A DNA stretch of 64,000 nt from Salinibacterium sp. ZJ450 (GCF_011751885.2 NZ_CP061771.1:744001-808000), one strand, 5' to 3'. Positions 39,532-48,328 are shown, numbered from the stretch's first letter. Notes: a model not told the origin generated them from the letters alone. A program made the numbers and translations.

Positions 39532-40497
39532 GTGACTATCGAGTATCGCAACCTTGGCCGTTCCGGCTTGCGCGTCAGTACCATCGGCCTCGGCTGCAAC
39601 AACTTCGGCCGCCCCGGCTCGAAGACCGAGACGCAAGAGGGCACCGCGGCGGTCATCCATGCCGCCATCGATGCGGGCATCACCCTGTTCGACACCGCCG
39701 ACATCTACGGATATGAGTACGGCCGCAGCGAGAGCATGATGGGCAAGGCGCTCGCGGGTCGTCGTGATCAGATCGTGCTGGCGACCAAGTTCGGCCACGC
39801 CGACTATGAGTCCCCGCTGACGAACTGGGGCGCGAAGGGGTCGCGGCGGTATGTGCGGCAGGCGGTCGAGGGCTCGCTTCGTCGTCTGCAGACCGACTGG
39901 ATCGATCTGTACCAGCTGCACACTCCCGACCCGCTGACGCCGATCGAGGAGACCCTCGACGTGCTCGACGACCTGATCCGCGAGGGCAAGGTGCGCTACA
40001 TCGGGCACTCCAACTTCGCCGGCTGGCAGATCGCCGACGCCGAGCTCACCGCCCAGCTGCACGGCCATCCCCGGTTCGTGTCGGCGCAGAACGAGTACAG
40101 CCTGCTCGTGCGCGGCGCGGAACAGGAAGTGCTGCCGGCCGCGAACGCGTACGGACTCGGATTCCTGCCATATTTCCCGCTCTACAACGGACTGTTCACC
40201 GGCAAGTTCAGCCGCTCCGGTGGCCCGCAGGACAGCCGCATCATGCGGCAGCGGCCGCACCTGCTGCAGAACGCACCGTGGGACGTGATCGAGCAGTATC
40301 AGGCGTTCCTCGATGAGCGCGGGGTGAGCATGCTGGAAGGCACCTTCGGCTGGCTGCTCGCGCAGCCGGGACTGACGAGCGTGATCGCCGGCGCCACCAC
40401 CGCCGAGCAAGTTGCCCAGAACGCGGCGGCCGCGACCGCGTGGCGGCCGTCGGACCAGGACGTGCAGGCGATCTCGGAGCTGTTCGCCGCCCGATAG
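39532..40497 (+). CDS. Aldo/keto reductase
   Basis: A 321-residue NADPH-dependent oxidoreductase with the (alpha/beta)8 barrel. The catalytic tetrad is visible: D and Y in FDTADIYGYEYG, K in VLATKFGHAD, H in LYQLHTPDP. It resembles the YghZ/Tas-type subgroup acting on small aldehydes, exact substrate unknown. The frame opens at GTG 39517, but GTG 39532 is preferred because AGGA lies upstream and the family N-terminus MTIEYRNLGRSGL follows. Confidence 0.92.
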   Translation: MTIEYRNLGRSGLRVSTIGLGCNNFGRPGSKTETQEGTAAVIHAAIDAGITLFDTADIYGYEYGRSESMMGKALAGRRDQIVLATKFGHADYESPLTNWGAKGSRRYVRQAVEGSLRRLQTDWIDLYQLHTPDPLTPIEETLDVLDDLIREGKVRYIGHSNFAGWQIADAELTAQLHGHPRFVSAQNEYSLLVRGAEQEVLPAANAYGLGFLPYFPLYNGLFTGKFSRSGGPQDSRIMRQRPHLLQNAPWDVIEQYQAFLDERGVSMLEGTFGWLLAQPGLTSVIAGATTAEQVAQNAAAATAWRPSDQDVQAISELFAAR

Positions 40498-40620
40498 CCG
40501 CGCGGCCTGCTGCAACTCTGAGCGAGATCCGCGAGATCCGCTAGTTCTGCACAGGCGGGAACTATCCACAGCCAGGCATCGACCCGAGCCATTGGGCCGC
40601 GATCGGCGCACAGTGGGCCC

Positions 40621-41718
40621 ATGCAGACCATCGTGAAGGCCCCCGCGCCGCAGGATTTTCTCGCCCTCGTCCCGCAGCTCGCGGGATTCCAGCCGCATAA
40701 CAGCCTGGTGATCGTGGCCTTTCGCGGCAATCGCACCTGCGGCGCGATCCGTTTCGACCTGCCCGACACGACCTCAGCGAAGGTGCACAAGCGGATGGCG
40801 CTCACCATGATGGGCCTGATTTGCAAGATCCACGGCGTCGATGCCGTGGTGCCGGTGGTCTACTCCGACGAGAGCGTGGCCGACGGCCGGATTCCGCAGG
40901 ACTCGTTCGCCAGAGCTGTAATCACGCGTGCCAGGCTGTCGGGCTTCCTGGTGCGTGATGCGCTCTGCCAGGCGGCGGACGGCTGGAGCAGCTACCTCGA
41001 TCCCGCGCGGCTGGCGCATTCGCTTGACGAGGTGGACCGGTCGTCGGTGCACGACGCCATTCCAGCGGCCGATCGAAGGGAGGTGGCGGATGTCGCGGCC
41101 GGCGCCCTGCTGCCGGCCGTCGACTTCGCCACGCGAGAGCGCGTCGGCCGGGAGCTGCTCAGCCTGCAGCAGCTCTGCGAAGACACCGAATGCGTCGACG
41201 AGCTGCCGGTGCTCCTGAGCGACATCCCGCTGCTGTTCGAAGCCGCCCTGCACTGGGACGCGGCGACGGTGTCGCCCGCCGACGCCGCGCTGCTGCTGTA
41301 CTGCCTGCAAGGGCCGCCCGCCCGCGATGCGATGATGCTGCAGTTCGCGTTCGGGCTGGATATCGGGGCGGCGGTGCTGACCGAGAATCTGCGCTTCGTC
41401 GACGACGGCACCATCAGCGACACGCTTGAGGACGGGGCTCGACGGCTGTGGGGCGAGGGGCCGCGGCCCGACCCTGAGCGGGTGGATCGAGCGATCCTGC
41501 TGCTGAAACAGCTCGCTACGCGGGCGCCGCGAGCTGCGCGGCCTGCGCCTCTGGTGATGCTCGCCTGGCTGAACTGGGCACTCGGCTTAGGGTCGGCCGC
41601 CAGCATCCTCGTGGCCCGCGCCCTGGAGATCGACCCCGAGTATGGCATGGCCGCGCTGCTGCGCCACCTGTTCGCGTCGGGCCAGCTGCCCGAGTGGGCG
41701 TTCGCCGTACCGGATTGA
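40621..41718 (+). CDS. DUF4192 family protein
   Basis: A 365-residue cytoplasmic protein of the actinobacterial DUF4192 family. The N-terminus PQDFLALVPQLAGFQPHNSLVIVAFRGNRTCGAIRFDLP is the family signature. No function is established. The C-terminal portion has an alanine-rich helical region resembling tetratricopeptide-type packing. The gene stands alone after the aldo/keto reductase and ends at a 10-bp-stem hairpin. Confidence 0.9.
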   Translation: MQTIVKAPAPQDFLALVPQLAGFQPHNSLVIVAFRGNRTCGAIRFDLPDTTSAKVHKRMALTMMGLICKIHGVDAVVPVVYSDESVADGRIPQDSFARAVITRARLSGFLVRDALCQAADGWSSYLDPARLAHSLDEVDRSSVHDAIPAADRREVADVAAGALLPAVDFATRERVGRELLSLQQLCEDTECVDELPVLLSDIPLLFEAALHWDAATVSPADAALLLYCLQGPPARDAMMLQFAFGLDIGAAVLTENLRFVDDGTISDTLEDGARRLWGEGPRPDPERVDRAILLLKQLATRAPRAARPAPLVMLAWLNWALGLGSAASILVARALEIDPEYGMAALLRHLFASGQLPEWAFAVPD

Positions 41719-41745
41719 GCGGCGCCGGGGTCACTCTGGATCAGT

Positions 41746-41771
41746 GAGTCGAAGGTTCGGGCCTTCGACTC
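41746..41771 (+). terminator. Perfect 10-bp hairpin after the DUF4192 gene
   Basis: GAGTCGAAGG (41746-41755), loop TTCGGG, CCTTCGACTC (41762-41771), 28 nt after the stop codon. A good terminator candidate without a U tract. Confidence 0.65.
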
Positions 41772-41826
41772 GCTCCTGGCTCCGGGCCTTCCAAGCTTCG
41801 GGGGACCGTTCTCGCGCGGGCGCAGC

Positions 41827-41844
41827 TGAGGTCTGGTGATTCGG
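41827..41844. repeat. Partial copy of the palindromic repeat (copy D)
   Basis: TGAGGTCTGGTGATTCGG matches the left end of the 57-bp element, then runs into a GC-only tract. The right half is absent. Confidence 0.5.
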
Positions 41845-41845
41845 C

Positions 41846-41944
41846 CGCGCCGCGCCGAGCCGAGCCGAGCCGGGCCGCGCCGAGCGAGCCGGGCCGGGCC
41901 GCGCCGAGCGAGCCGGGCCGGGCCGCGCCGGGCCGGGCCGGGCT
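41846..41944. repeat. GC-only low-complexity tract with a perfect 24-bp tandem duplication
   Basis: The tract is almost entirely GAGCC, GGGCC and GCGCC steps. The 24-bp unit at 41881-41904 is repeated exactly at 41905-41928. It lies between the partial and complete palindromic elements in the convergent gap. Confidence 0.85.
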
Positions 41945-41946
41945 GC

Positions 41947-42003
41947 TGAGGTCTGTCGTTTGGTTGTTCGTGAAGCGGCGGAAGGACCGATTGCCAGACC
42001 TCA
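41947..42003. repeat. 57-bp palindromic repeat, copy C
   Basis: Left arm TGAGGTCTGTCGTTTGG... (41947-41969), 11-nt loop, right arm ending ...GCCAGACCTCA (41981-42003). Same size and ends as copies A and B, again between convergent genes. Confidence 0.75.
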
Positions 42004-42010
42004 CCCGCTT

Positions 42011-43345
42011 CTAGTGCCCGATCAGCGGTCCGACCAGCTTCGCGGCGACGGACGGGCGGCCGGTGAGCCGCTCCTCGGCGTCTGCCGCGCCCATCGCGAG
42101 AAGGCCGAGGTTCGCGTCGATGAAGCGCAGCGGCTCCGGTTCCCAGCGCGGCGACTGGTGATTGACCCAGGGCAGCCGGGTGAGCGGCGACTCGACCCCG
42201 GTGATCAGGTCGGCGAGCGTGCGTCCCGCGAGGTTGGTGGTGCTGAGCCCGTCTCCGACGTAGCCACCAGCCGATGCGATACCCGTCACCGGGTCGAACC
42301 GCACGGACGCGTGCCAGTCTCGGGGCACGCCGATCGGTCCACCCCACTGATGCGTGATCGCGGCATTCGCCGCTTGCGGTATCAGGTCGGCCAAGGCGTG
42401 TCGCAGGTGCTCGAAGACCCGCGGGCTGCGGTCGTATCCGGGCCGGATGCTGCTGCCCCAGTGGTAGCGGGCGCCCCGACCACCGAACGCGATCCGGTTA
42501 TCTGCCGTGCGTTGGCCGTAGACCAGCAGATGCCGAAAATCGGTGAAACTCTGCCCGTGCTCGATCCCGATGGCATGCCACACCGCGTCAGGCAGCGGCT
42601 CGGTGGCGATCATCAGCGAGTACAGCGGCAGCACAGTGCGGTGCGTGGCGGCGAGGGTGGCCCCGTAACCCTCGGTGGCCAGCACCACGGTGCGCGCGCT
42701 GACCGTGCCACGCCGGGTGCGCACCTGATGCGGACGCCAGCCCAGCACATCGGTGCGTTCGTAGATCACGCCGCCCCGGCGTTCCACCGCCCTGGCCAGC
42801 CCGCGCACGAGCTTCGCCGGATGCAGCGTCGCGCACGCCGGGTCGAGAACGGCCTGCTCGTCACGCAGCGTGCGCGGCTCACCGAAGCGTTCCGCTTCGG
42901 CAATCTCCGCCCGCGCCCGAACCAGTTGCGCGGCTGACCGCACGAATGACACGGTTCCGCCGTGTGCGTAGTCGCAGTCGATGCCCTCCGCCCGCGCGAC
43001 CCGCCCCACCTCCTCCAGGGTGTCAACCATCGCCCGCCGCATCGCGACCGCCGATCGGTGACCGTGCCGCCGCTCGAGCGCTGCGGGCGAGGCCGGGAAC
43101 AGGGCGGAGCACCAACCGCCGTTCCGTCCCGACGCACCGAAACCGGCGATCTGCTTCTCCAGCACCACAACCCGAAGGCCCGGATCCTGCCGCAGCAGGT
43201 AATACGCGGTCCAGAGACCGGTCAGCCCGCCGCCGATGATGGCGACGTCGGCATCTGTGTTTCCGGGCAGGCTAGCGCGCGGGGTGAGATCGTCATCGAC
43301 CGAGTCGTGCCAGAACGACAGGTCACGGTAGCCATCGCTCTTCAC
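42011..43345 (-). CDS. FAD-dependent amino acid/amine oxidoreductase (DadA/PuuB type)
   Basis: A 444-residue flavoprotein of the DAO family. The FAD motif DVAIIGGGLTGLWTAYYLLR is near residue 33, and the C-terminal GYVGDGLSTTNLAGRTLADLI is the second FAD contact. The nearest role by context is gamma-glutamylputrescine or related amine oxidation, since an aminotransferase and an Lrp regulator lie directly upstream. Substrate is inferred only. It starts 33 bp after the aminotransferase stop. Confidence 0.88.
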   Translation of the reverse strand: MKSDGYRDLSFWHDSVDDDLTPRASLPGNTDADVAIIGGGLTGLWTAYYLLRQDPGLRVVVLEKQIAGFGASGRNGGWCSALFPASPAALERRHGHRSAVAMRRAMVDTLEEVGRVARAEGIDCDYAHGGTVSFVRSAAQLVRARAEIAEAERFGEPRTLRDEQAVLDPACATLHPAKLVRGLARAVERRGGVIYERTDVLGWRPHQVRTRRGTVSARTVVLATEGYGATLAATHRTVLPLYSLMIATEPLPDAVWHAIGIEHGQSFTDFRHLLVYGQRTADNRIAFGGRGARYHWGSSIRPGYDRSPRVFEHLRHALADLIPQAANAAITHQWGGPIGVPRDWHASVRFDPVTGIASAGGYVGDGLSTTNLAGRTLADLITGVESPLTRLPWVNHQSPRWEPEPLRFIDANLGLLAMGAADAEERLTGRPSVAAKLVGPLIGH

Positions 43346-43378
43346 CGAGCAATCCAGCCTTGAGGTCGCAACCGCGGC

Positions 43379-44779
43379 CTACAGGTGCTCCAGCGCGCCG
43401 GTCAGCACCGACCGCAGGATGCGCTCGATCTCGTCGAACTCCTCCGGCCCGGTGGTGAGCGGCGGTGCCAACTGCACCACGGGGTCGCCGCGGTCGTCGG
43501 CCCGGCAGTACAGTCCCGCGTCGAACAGCGCACGAGACAGGTATCCGCGCAGCAGGTGCTCGGACTCAAGGTCGCTGAAGGTCTCCTTGGTGGCCTTGTC
43601 CTTCACCAGTTCGATGCCGAAGAAGTAGCCGTCTCCGCGCACATCGCCGACGATGGGCAGATCCAGCAGCTTCTCGAGCGTCGACCGGAAGATCGGCGAG
43701 TTCTCACGCACGCGTTCGTTCAGCTTTTCCTCTTCGAAAATGTTGAGGTTCTCCAGCGCGACCGCCGCAGACACCGGATGCCCGCCAAACGTGTAACCGT
43801 GGTAGAACGTGGTCTGACCGTGCTTGAACGGCTCATAGATGCGATCGGAGATGATTGTCGCGCCGATGGGGGAGTACCCGCTCGACATGCCCTTCGCGCA
43901 GGTGATCATGTCTGGCACGAAACCGTAGGTGTCGCAGGCGAAGAAGTTGCCGATGCGTCCGAACGCGGTGATCACCTCGTCAGAGACGAGCAGCACGTCG
44001 TACTGGTCACAGATCTCACGCACCCGCTTGAAGTAGCCGGGCGGCGGTGGGAAGCATCCGCCGCTGTTCTGAACCGGCTCGAGGAAGATCGCGGCCACCG
44101 TCTCTGGGCCTTCGAACAGGATCATCTCCTCGATGCGGTTCGCCGCCCACAGCCCGAACGCCTCCTCGGTGCCCTCGAAGCCCATCTCGTGGGCCCGGTA
44201 GTAGTTGGTGTTCGGCACCCGGAACCCGCCGGGCGTAATGGGCTCGAACATCTCCTTCATCGCCGGGATGCCGGTGATCGCCAAGGCACCCTGCGGGGTG
44301 CCGTGATAGGCGACGGCGCGCGAGATCACCTTGTGCTTGGTGGGGCGTCCCATCAGCTTCCAGTAGTGCTTCGCCAGCTTGAACGCGGTCTCGACCGCCT
44401 CACCGCCGCCGGTGGAGAAAAACACCCGATTCAGGTCGCCCGGGGCGTAGCCGGCGAGCCGGTCGGCGAGTTCGATGGCGGAGGGATGCGCGTAGGACCA
44501 GAGCGGGAAGTACGCCAGCTGCTCGGCCTGCTTGGCCGCAACTTCGGCGAGGCGCCTGCGGCCGTGCCCGACGTTCACCACGAACAGGCCACTCAGGCCG
44601 TCGAAGTATTCCTTGCCGGTGCTGTCCCAGATCTTGTGGCCCTCACCGCGGGTGATCACGGGCACCGGATGGCCCTCTTCGATCACCGACTGGCGGGTGA
44701 AGTGCATCCACAGGTGGTCTTTGGCCTTCTGCTGAAGCGCGCTGTGGTCGGTGGTTTCGACGAGCTGCTCTGTGGTCAT
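43379..44779 (-). CDS. Class III PLP-dependent aminotransferase
   Basis: A 466-residue aminotransferase of the omega-amine/putrescine-pyruvate type. The PLP lysine is in DMITCAKGMSSGYSPIGA, preceded by the aspartate of LLVSDEVITAFGRIG; GGGEAVETAFKLAKHYW is the phosphate-binding region. Likely substrates are putrescine, beta-alanine or other omega-amino compounds. It begins 2 nt after the Lrp gene ends, so the regulator and enzyme are co-translated. Confidence 0.92.
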   Translation of the reverse strand: MTTEQLVETTDHSALQQKAKDHLWMHFTRQSVIEEGHPVPVITRGEGHKIWDSTGKEYFDGLSGLFVVNVGHGRRRLAEVAAKQAEQLAYFPLWSYAHPSAIELADRLAGYAPGDLNRVFFSTGGGEAVETAFKLAKHYWKLMGRPTKHKVISRAVAYHGTPQGALAITGIPAMKEMFEPITPGGFRVPNTNYYRAHEMGFEGTEEAFGLWAANRIEEMILFEGPETVAAIFLEPVQNSGGCFPPPPGYFKRVREICDQYDVLLVSDEVITAFGRIGNFFACDTYGFVPDMITCAKGMSSGYSPIGATIISDRIYEPFKHGQTTFYHGYTFGGHPVSAAVALENLNIFEEEKLNERVRENSPIFRSTLEKLLDLPIVGDVRGDGYFFGIELVKDKATKETFSDLESEHLLRGYLSRALFDAGLYCRADDRGDPVVQLAPPLTTGPEEFDEIERILRSVLTGALEHL

Positions 44780-44781
44780 GG

Positions 44782-45246
44782 TTATCGTGTTCCCCAGTTG
44801 TAGAGCTGTTTGTGGAGCCGGAGGTAGACGAACGTCTCGGTGGAGAGCACGCCGTCGAGGGTTCGAATCTGCGTGTTGAGCAGGTCGATGAGGTCGTCGT
44901 CGTTCTCGCAGACGACCTCGATGAGCAGGTCGAAACTGCCAGCGGTGAGCACGACATAGTCCACGGCCGGCATTTTGCCCAGGATGTCGGCGAGCACGGT
45001 GGTGTCGCCGGTGGCGCGGATGCCGACCATGGCTTGACGGTAGAAACCCAGTTGCATCGGATCGGTGACCGCAACCACCTGCATCACCCCGGACTCGGTG
45101 AGCTTCTGCACGCGCTGGCGCACCGCGGCCTCGCTCAGGCCGACGGCCTTGCCGATCTCGGCATACGAGCGCCGTCCGTCTTCCTGCAACTGTTCGATGA
45201 TCGCCTTGGAGACGTCATCCAGCTGGTTGGGTTTCTTGGCCACCAT
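44782..45246 (-). CDS. Lrp/AsnC family transcriptional regulator
   Basis: A 154-residue DNA-binding regulator: N-terminal winged helix (SYAEIGKAVGLSEAAVRQRVQKL) and C-terminal RAM ligand-binding domain (VMVGIRATG-type strand, YVVLTAGSFDLLIEVVCEND). Being first in the operon with an aminotransferase and an FAD oxidoreductase, it probably responds to an amino acid or amine and controls this catabolic unit and itself. Confidence 0.92.
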   Translation of the reverse strand: MVAKKPNQLDDVSKAIIEQLQEDGRRSYAEIGKAVGLSEAAVRQRVQKLTESGVMQVVAVTDPMQLGFYRQAMVGIRATGDTTVLADILGKMPAVDYVVLTAGSFDLLIEVVCENDDDLIDLLNTQIRTLDGVLSTETFVYLRLHKQLYNWGTR

Positions 45247-45381
45247 GGCTCGATTCTGTCAGTGAAGAAGGTCATTCACAAGCGAATCCGAACCTTAGCG
45301 ACCCGTTGGCCACTGAAAACGATGGTTGCCACGGGACTGGCGGTGGGTCGTCTGGTGGCTAGCGGTGTAGGTTCGAAGGTT

Positions 45382-45921
45382 GTGGACCCCGACATCGACG
45401 ACACCATCATCGGGCAGCCTGCCGGCCGAGCCCGGCGCGGCGCCAGTTGGGGCGACGATCCGCAGGCCGCCGCGCTCGCCGATACCGTGCTGATCGCCGA
45501 CACGGTGGTGCGTTCGAACGTCCCAGCCGGTGAGCGGCAACCCGCGACGACCGAGCCGCCAAGCGGCCCCCCGGCGACCAGGCCGCGCTACCGGTTCCGT
45601 ATTGTGGGCGATCCGACGGAGTACGATCTCAGCGTTCCCGCGTTCATCGGACGCCGACCGAGCACGCCCCGCATCTACGACGCCGCGCCCCCGCAACTGA
45701 TCACCGTCCCGTCCCCGTCGAAGCAGGTATCGAGCACGCATATTCAGCTGCGCGTGGACGGCAGGTCCATCGTCGTCACCGATTTACGCTCGACAAACGG
45801 CACGATTGTCACGGTGCCGGGATCGCACCCGCGTAAACTGCGTCAGGGTGAGTCAATGGTGCTCACCTCCGGCGCCGTGGTGAACATCGGTGATGGCAAC
45901 AGTATTGAGGTCCTCGCATGA
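45382..45921 (+). CDS. FHA-domain protein
   Basis: About 179 residues. A forkhead-associated phosphothreonine-binding domain occupies roughly residues 75-175 (FIGRRPSTPR, SSTHIQLRVDG, VTDLRSTNGTIV). The N-terminal part has three similar threonine sites (DDTII, ADTVL, ADTVV) that could be kinase targets. The open frame is longer, and ATG 45322 is an alternative; GTG 45382 is preferred because TAGGTT (45368-45373) lies eight nt upstream in the spacing of a leaderless gene and AAGG is adjacent. It starts the signalling cluster and overlaps a 16-codon frame at its stop. Confidence 0.85.
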   Translation: MDPDIDDTIIGQPAGRARRGASWGDDPQAAALADTVLIADTVVRSNVPAGERQPATTEPPSGPPATRPRYRFRIVGDPTEYDLSVPAFIGRRPSTPRIYDAAPPQLITVPSPSKQVSSTHIQLRVDGRSIVVTDLRSTNGTIVTVPGSHPRKLRQGESMVLTSGAVVNIGDGNSIEVLA

Positions 45922-45968
45922 GCTCGCCGAGTGACGAACCCAACGACCCCCGCAGGAAGGCGCCGTGA
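45918..45968 (+). CDS. 16-residue mini-ORF bridging the FHA and phosphatase genes
   Basis: ATG 45918 overlaps the FHA stop (ATGA) and its TGA (45966-45968) overlaps the phosphatase GTG (GTGA). It encodes MSSPSDEPNDPRRKAP. It fills the whole gap exactly, which suggests a translational-coupling leader peptide; expression is not proven. Confidence 0.4.
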   Translation: MSSPSDEPNDPRRKAP

Positions 45969-46801
45969 CACAAATCGGCCATGACATCGCCGACTTCGCC
46001 TTGGATATTCCGGGGCGGGAGGGCGCGCGCATCCGCCTGTCCTGGGCAAGCGCGACAGACATCGGCCTGCGCCGCAGCATCAACGAAGACAGCTCGATCG
46101 CCCAGGCGCCGATCTTCGCGGTGGCTGACGGCATGGGCGGGCACTCCTCAGGGGACCTCGCGAGCGACGCCGTCGTCTCGCGTCTCGCCGACGTCGCCGT
46201 TTCGCACTTTCTCACCCCCGACCAGATCACCGAGGCCCTGGTTAACGCAACCGCAGACATCGAGAAGGTCACCGATACCAGCATGCTCGGCGTCGGAACG
46301 ACGGTGACCGGGGCGGCCCTGGCCCTGCGCGGTATCGACCCATGCTTCGCCCTGTTCAACGTCGGTGACAGCCGAACCTACCTGTTCGAAGACGGCCGGC
46401 TGACGCAGGTCACGATCGACCACTCCGTGGTGCAGGAGATGGTGGATGCCGGCATTCTCAGCGCTGCCGACGCCGAGTCCCACCCCGACAGCAACGTGAT
46501 CACCCGCGCCATCGGCTTCGGCGCCACGCCACAGCCGGACTTTTGGATGGTGCCGATCCGCACCGGCCAGCGCGTGCTGATCTGCTCGGACGGGCTCACC
46601 AAGGAGGTGGGCGCCGAAGATCTGACCGGGATGCTGGCCGCCGGTGCGTCATCGCTGGACACCGCCAACTCCCTGGTCGACGCGGCGTTGAAAGCCGGCG
46701 GACGCGACAACGTCACCGTGGTCATCGTCGATGTGCTCGAGGCGCCGGATGACCGCGAGTTCGACGAGGACATCGAAGACACCGCGCCGCGCCGCAACTA
46801 A
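45965..46801 (+). CDS. PP2C-family Ser/Thr protein phosphatase
   Basis: A 278-residue metal-dependent phosphatase of the PstP/Stp type that reverses Ser/Thr kinase phosphorylation. Metal-binding motifs: RRSINEDSS, FAVADGMGGHSSGDLAS, FNVGDSRTYLF, LLICSDGLTKEV-type VLICSDGLTKEV, and GGRDNVTVVIVDV. There is no transmembrane segment, unlike mycobacterial PstP, so it is cytosolic. AGGAAGG precedes GTG 45965. It pairs with the kinase 111 bp downstream. Confidence 0.93.
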   Translation: MTQIGHDIADFALDIPGREGARIRLSWASATDIGLRRSINEDSSIAQAPIFAVADGMGGHSSGDLASDAVVSRLADVAVSHFLTPDQITEALVNATADIEKVTDTSMLGVGTTVTGAALALRGIDPCFALFNVGDSRTYLFEDGRLTQVTIDHSVVQEMVDAGILSAADAESHPDSNVITRAIGFGATPQPDFWMVPIRTGQRVLICSDGLTKEVGAEDLTGMLAAGASSLDTANSLVDAALKAGGRDNVTVVIVDVLEAPDDREFDEDIEDTAPRRN

Positions 46802-46870
46802 GAGGCACCAAACCACATCGACACGCCCCCCGTTCGGGGGCATGCCCCGGTCTGGGCGCGGACAGCTGCC

Positions 46871-46876
46871 TACAAT
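46871..46876 (+). promoter_or_regulatory. -10 box of the kinase-led operon
   Basis: TACAAT at 46871-46876 is a good -10 hexamer in the 111-bp phosphatase-kinase gap. The transcript would start about 30 nt before ATG 46913 and carry AAGGGGGG as ribosome-binding site. No convincing -35 was found. Confidence 0.5.
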
Positions 46877-46912
46877 GGTGGGGTTCGCTCTGGCGGGGCA
46901 AGGGGGGATTGT

Positions 46913-48328
46913 ATGACGCGCAGGCTGCCGTCCCAGCCTCCCGTGTTGCCGGGATTCATGCACCTGCACGTGCTCGGCTCCGGTGGGTTCGCCGATGTGT
47001 TCCTCTACGAGCAGCACATGCCGCGCCGACAGGTCGCAGTGAAGGTGATGCTGAGCGACGCCGTCAACGACAACGGGCGGCAGATGTTTCAGGCCGAAGC
47101 CAACCTGATGGCGCAACTGTCCTCGCATCCGTCGATCCTCACCGTGTACCAGGCGAGCGTCTCCTCTGACGGGCGTCCGTACCTGGTGATGGAGCTGTGC
47201 TCGTCCGTGCTGAGCGACCGGTACCGCCGTCAACCGATCCCGGTGCCGGAAGTCCTGCGCATCGCCGTCAAGATCGGCAGCGCCCTGGAAACCGCGCACC
47301 GCGCCGGCGTGCTGCACCGCGACGTCAAGCCGTCGAACATCCTCACCACCGCGTACGGGCATCCGGTGCTCTCCGACTTCGGAATCGCCGCCACCCTGTC
47401 CCAGTCGACCGGCGAGGGCGTCATCGGCCTGAGCATTCCCTGGTCGGCGCCGGAGGTGCTGCTTGACGAATCGGCGGGCAGCGTGGAGAGCGAAGTGTTC
47501 TCGCTCGCGGCGACCGTGTACTCCCTGCTGGCCGGACGCTCGCCGTTCGAGGTGCCGGGCGGGTCGAACACCTCGGCCGACCTGATCAACCGGATCACCC
47601 GCGGCAAGCCGCAGTCGATCGGACGGGCGGATGTCCCGGCCAGCCTGGAACAGGCGCTGCAGCGCGGGATGTCGCGGAAGCCCGAAAACCGCCCGTCCAG
47701 CGTGCTGGAACTGGTGCGCGAACTGCAGGCCGTCGAGTCGGAGTTGGGCGTGCCGCAGACGGCGATTGAAGTGGCGATGGACGACTGGGCGCTTGCCACC
47801 GTTGCCGACCTGGAAGACCGCACCCGCATCCGCGGCGTGACCGGCGCGGTGACCTCCGCCAAGCGCCGTCGTCGCCGGGCTGCCGTCGAGCAGGACTATC
47901 AGGCGGTGGGCACCGTGGTGCGCGACTCCCACGGGCAGCGCTCAACCGGCACCGCCTCGGCCGGACACAGCCGCGGCATGCAGGTGTTCTCCTGGGTGCT
48001 GGTGGTGAGCGCCGTGCTGGTGATCGCCCTGGGCGCGACCGCAACCATGATGCTCATCCGGGCGAACTCATCCGACATCCCCGTCGTCTCGAACATCGCG
48101 GGTGAGGAATCTGGGGGAGTGGTGCGCTTCAGCTGGACCGACCCTGGACTAGCCGCCACCGACAGCTACGACGTGCGTGTCGGTAATGAGGTCTCGGCAT
48201 CCCAGCAGTCCACGACCTTCACCGTCGACGCGCAGCCCGGCGAAAGCGTCTGCATCACCGTCACCGTGAACCGGGAAGGCAAGACCGGGCCGTCGTCGGC
48301 CCAGAAGTGCGTCGAGGCGGCTGAGTGA
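46913..48328 (+). CDS. Membrane Ser/Thr protein kinase with extracellular domain
   Basis: A 471-residue PknB-like kinase. Glycine loop LGSGGFADVF, ATP lysine K44 (VAVKVM), catalytic loop HRDVKPSN (D137) and DFG (D155) are intact. A juxtamembrane basic tract (KRRRRRAA) precedes one transmembrane helix at about residues 355-380. The extracellular part (about 385-471) resembles a single fibronectin-III-like domain (VRFSWTDPGLAATDSYDVRVG...) rather than PASTA repeats. Since the next gene encodes a giant Ig/FN3 surface protein, the kinase may sense it. AAGGGGGG precedes ATG 46913. Confidence 0.93.
   Translation: MTRRLPSQPPVLPGFMHLHVLGSGGFADVFLYEQHMPRRQVAVKVMLSDAVNDNGRQMFQAEANLMAQLSSHPSILTVYQASVSSDGRPYLVMELCSSVLSDRYRRQPIPVPEVLRIAVKIGSALETAHRAGVLHRDVKPSNILTTAYGHPVLSDFGIAATLSQSTGEGVIGLSIPWSAPEVLLDESAGSVESEVFSLAATVYSLLAGRSPFEVPGGSNTSADLINRITRGKPQSIGRADVPASLEQALQRGMSRKPENRPSSVLELVRELQAVESELGVPQTAIEVAMDDWALATVADLEDRTRIRGVTGAVTSAKRRRRRAAVEQDYQAVGTVVRDSHGQRSTGTASAGHSRGMQVFSWVLVVSAVLVIALGATATMMLIRANSSDIPVVSNIAGEESGGVVRFSWTDPGLAATDSYDVRVGNEVSASQQSTTFTVDAQPGESVCITVTVNREGKTGPSSAQKCVEAAE

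Noticed and set aside
40562-40570. CTATCCACA, one mismatch from a DnaA box
   Set aside because: A single box without clustering, AT-rich unwinding region or dnaA/dnaN neighbours; not an origin.
41741-42347. Arg/Pro/Gly-rich repeat protein read from the GC-only tract
   Set aside because: The frame is produced by low-complexity DNA in an intergenic repeat and overlaps other genes out of phase.
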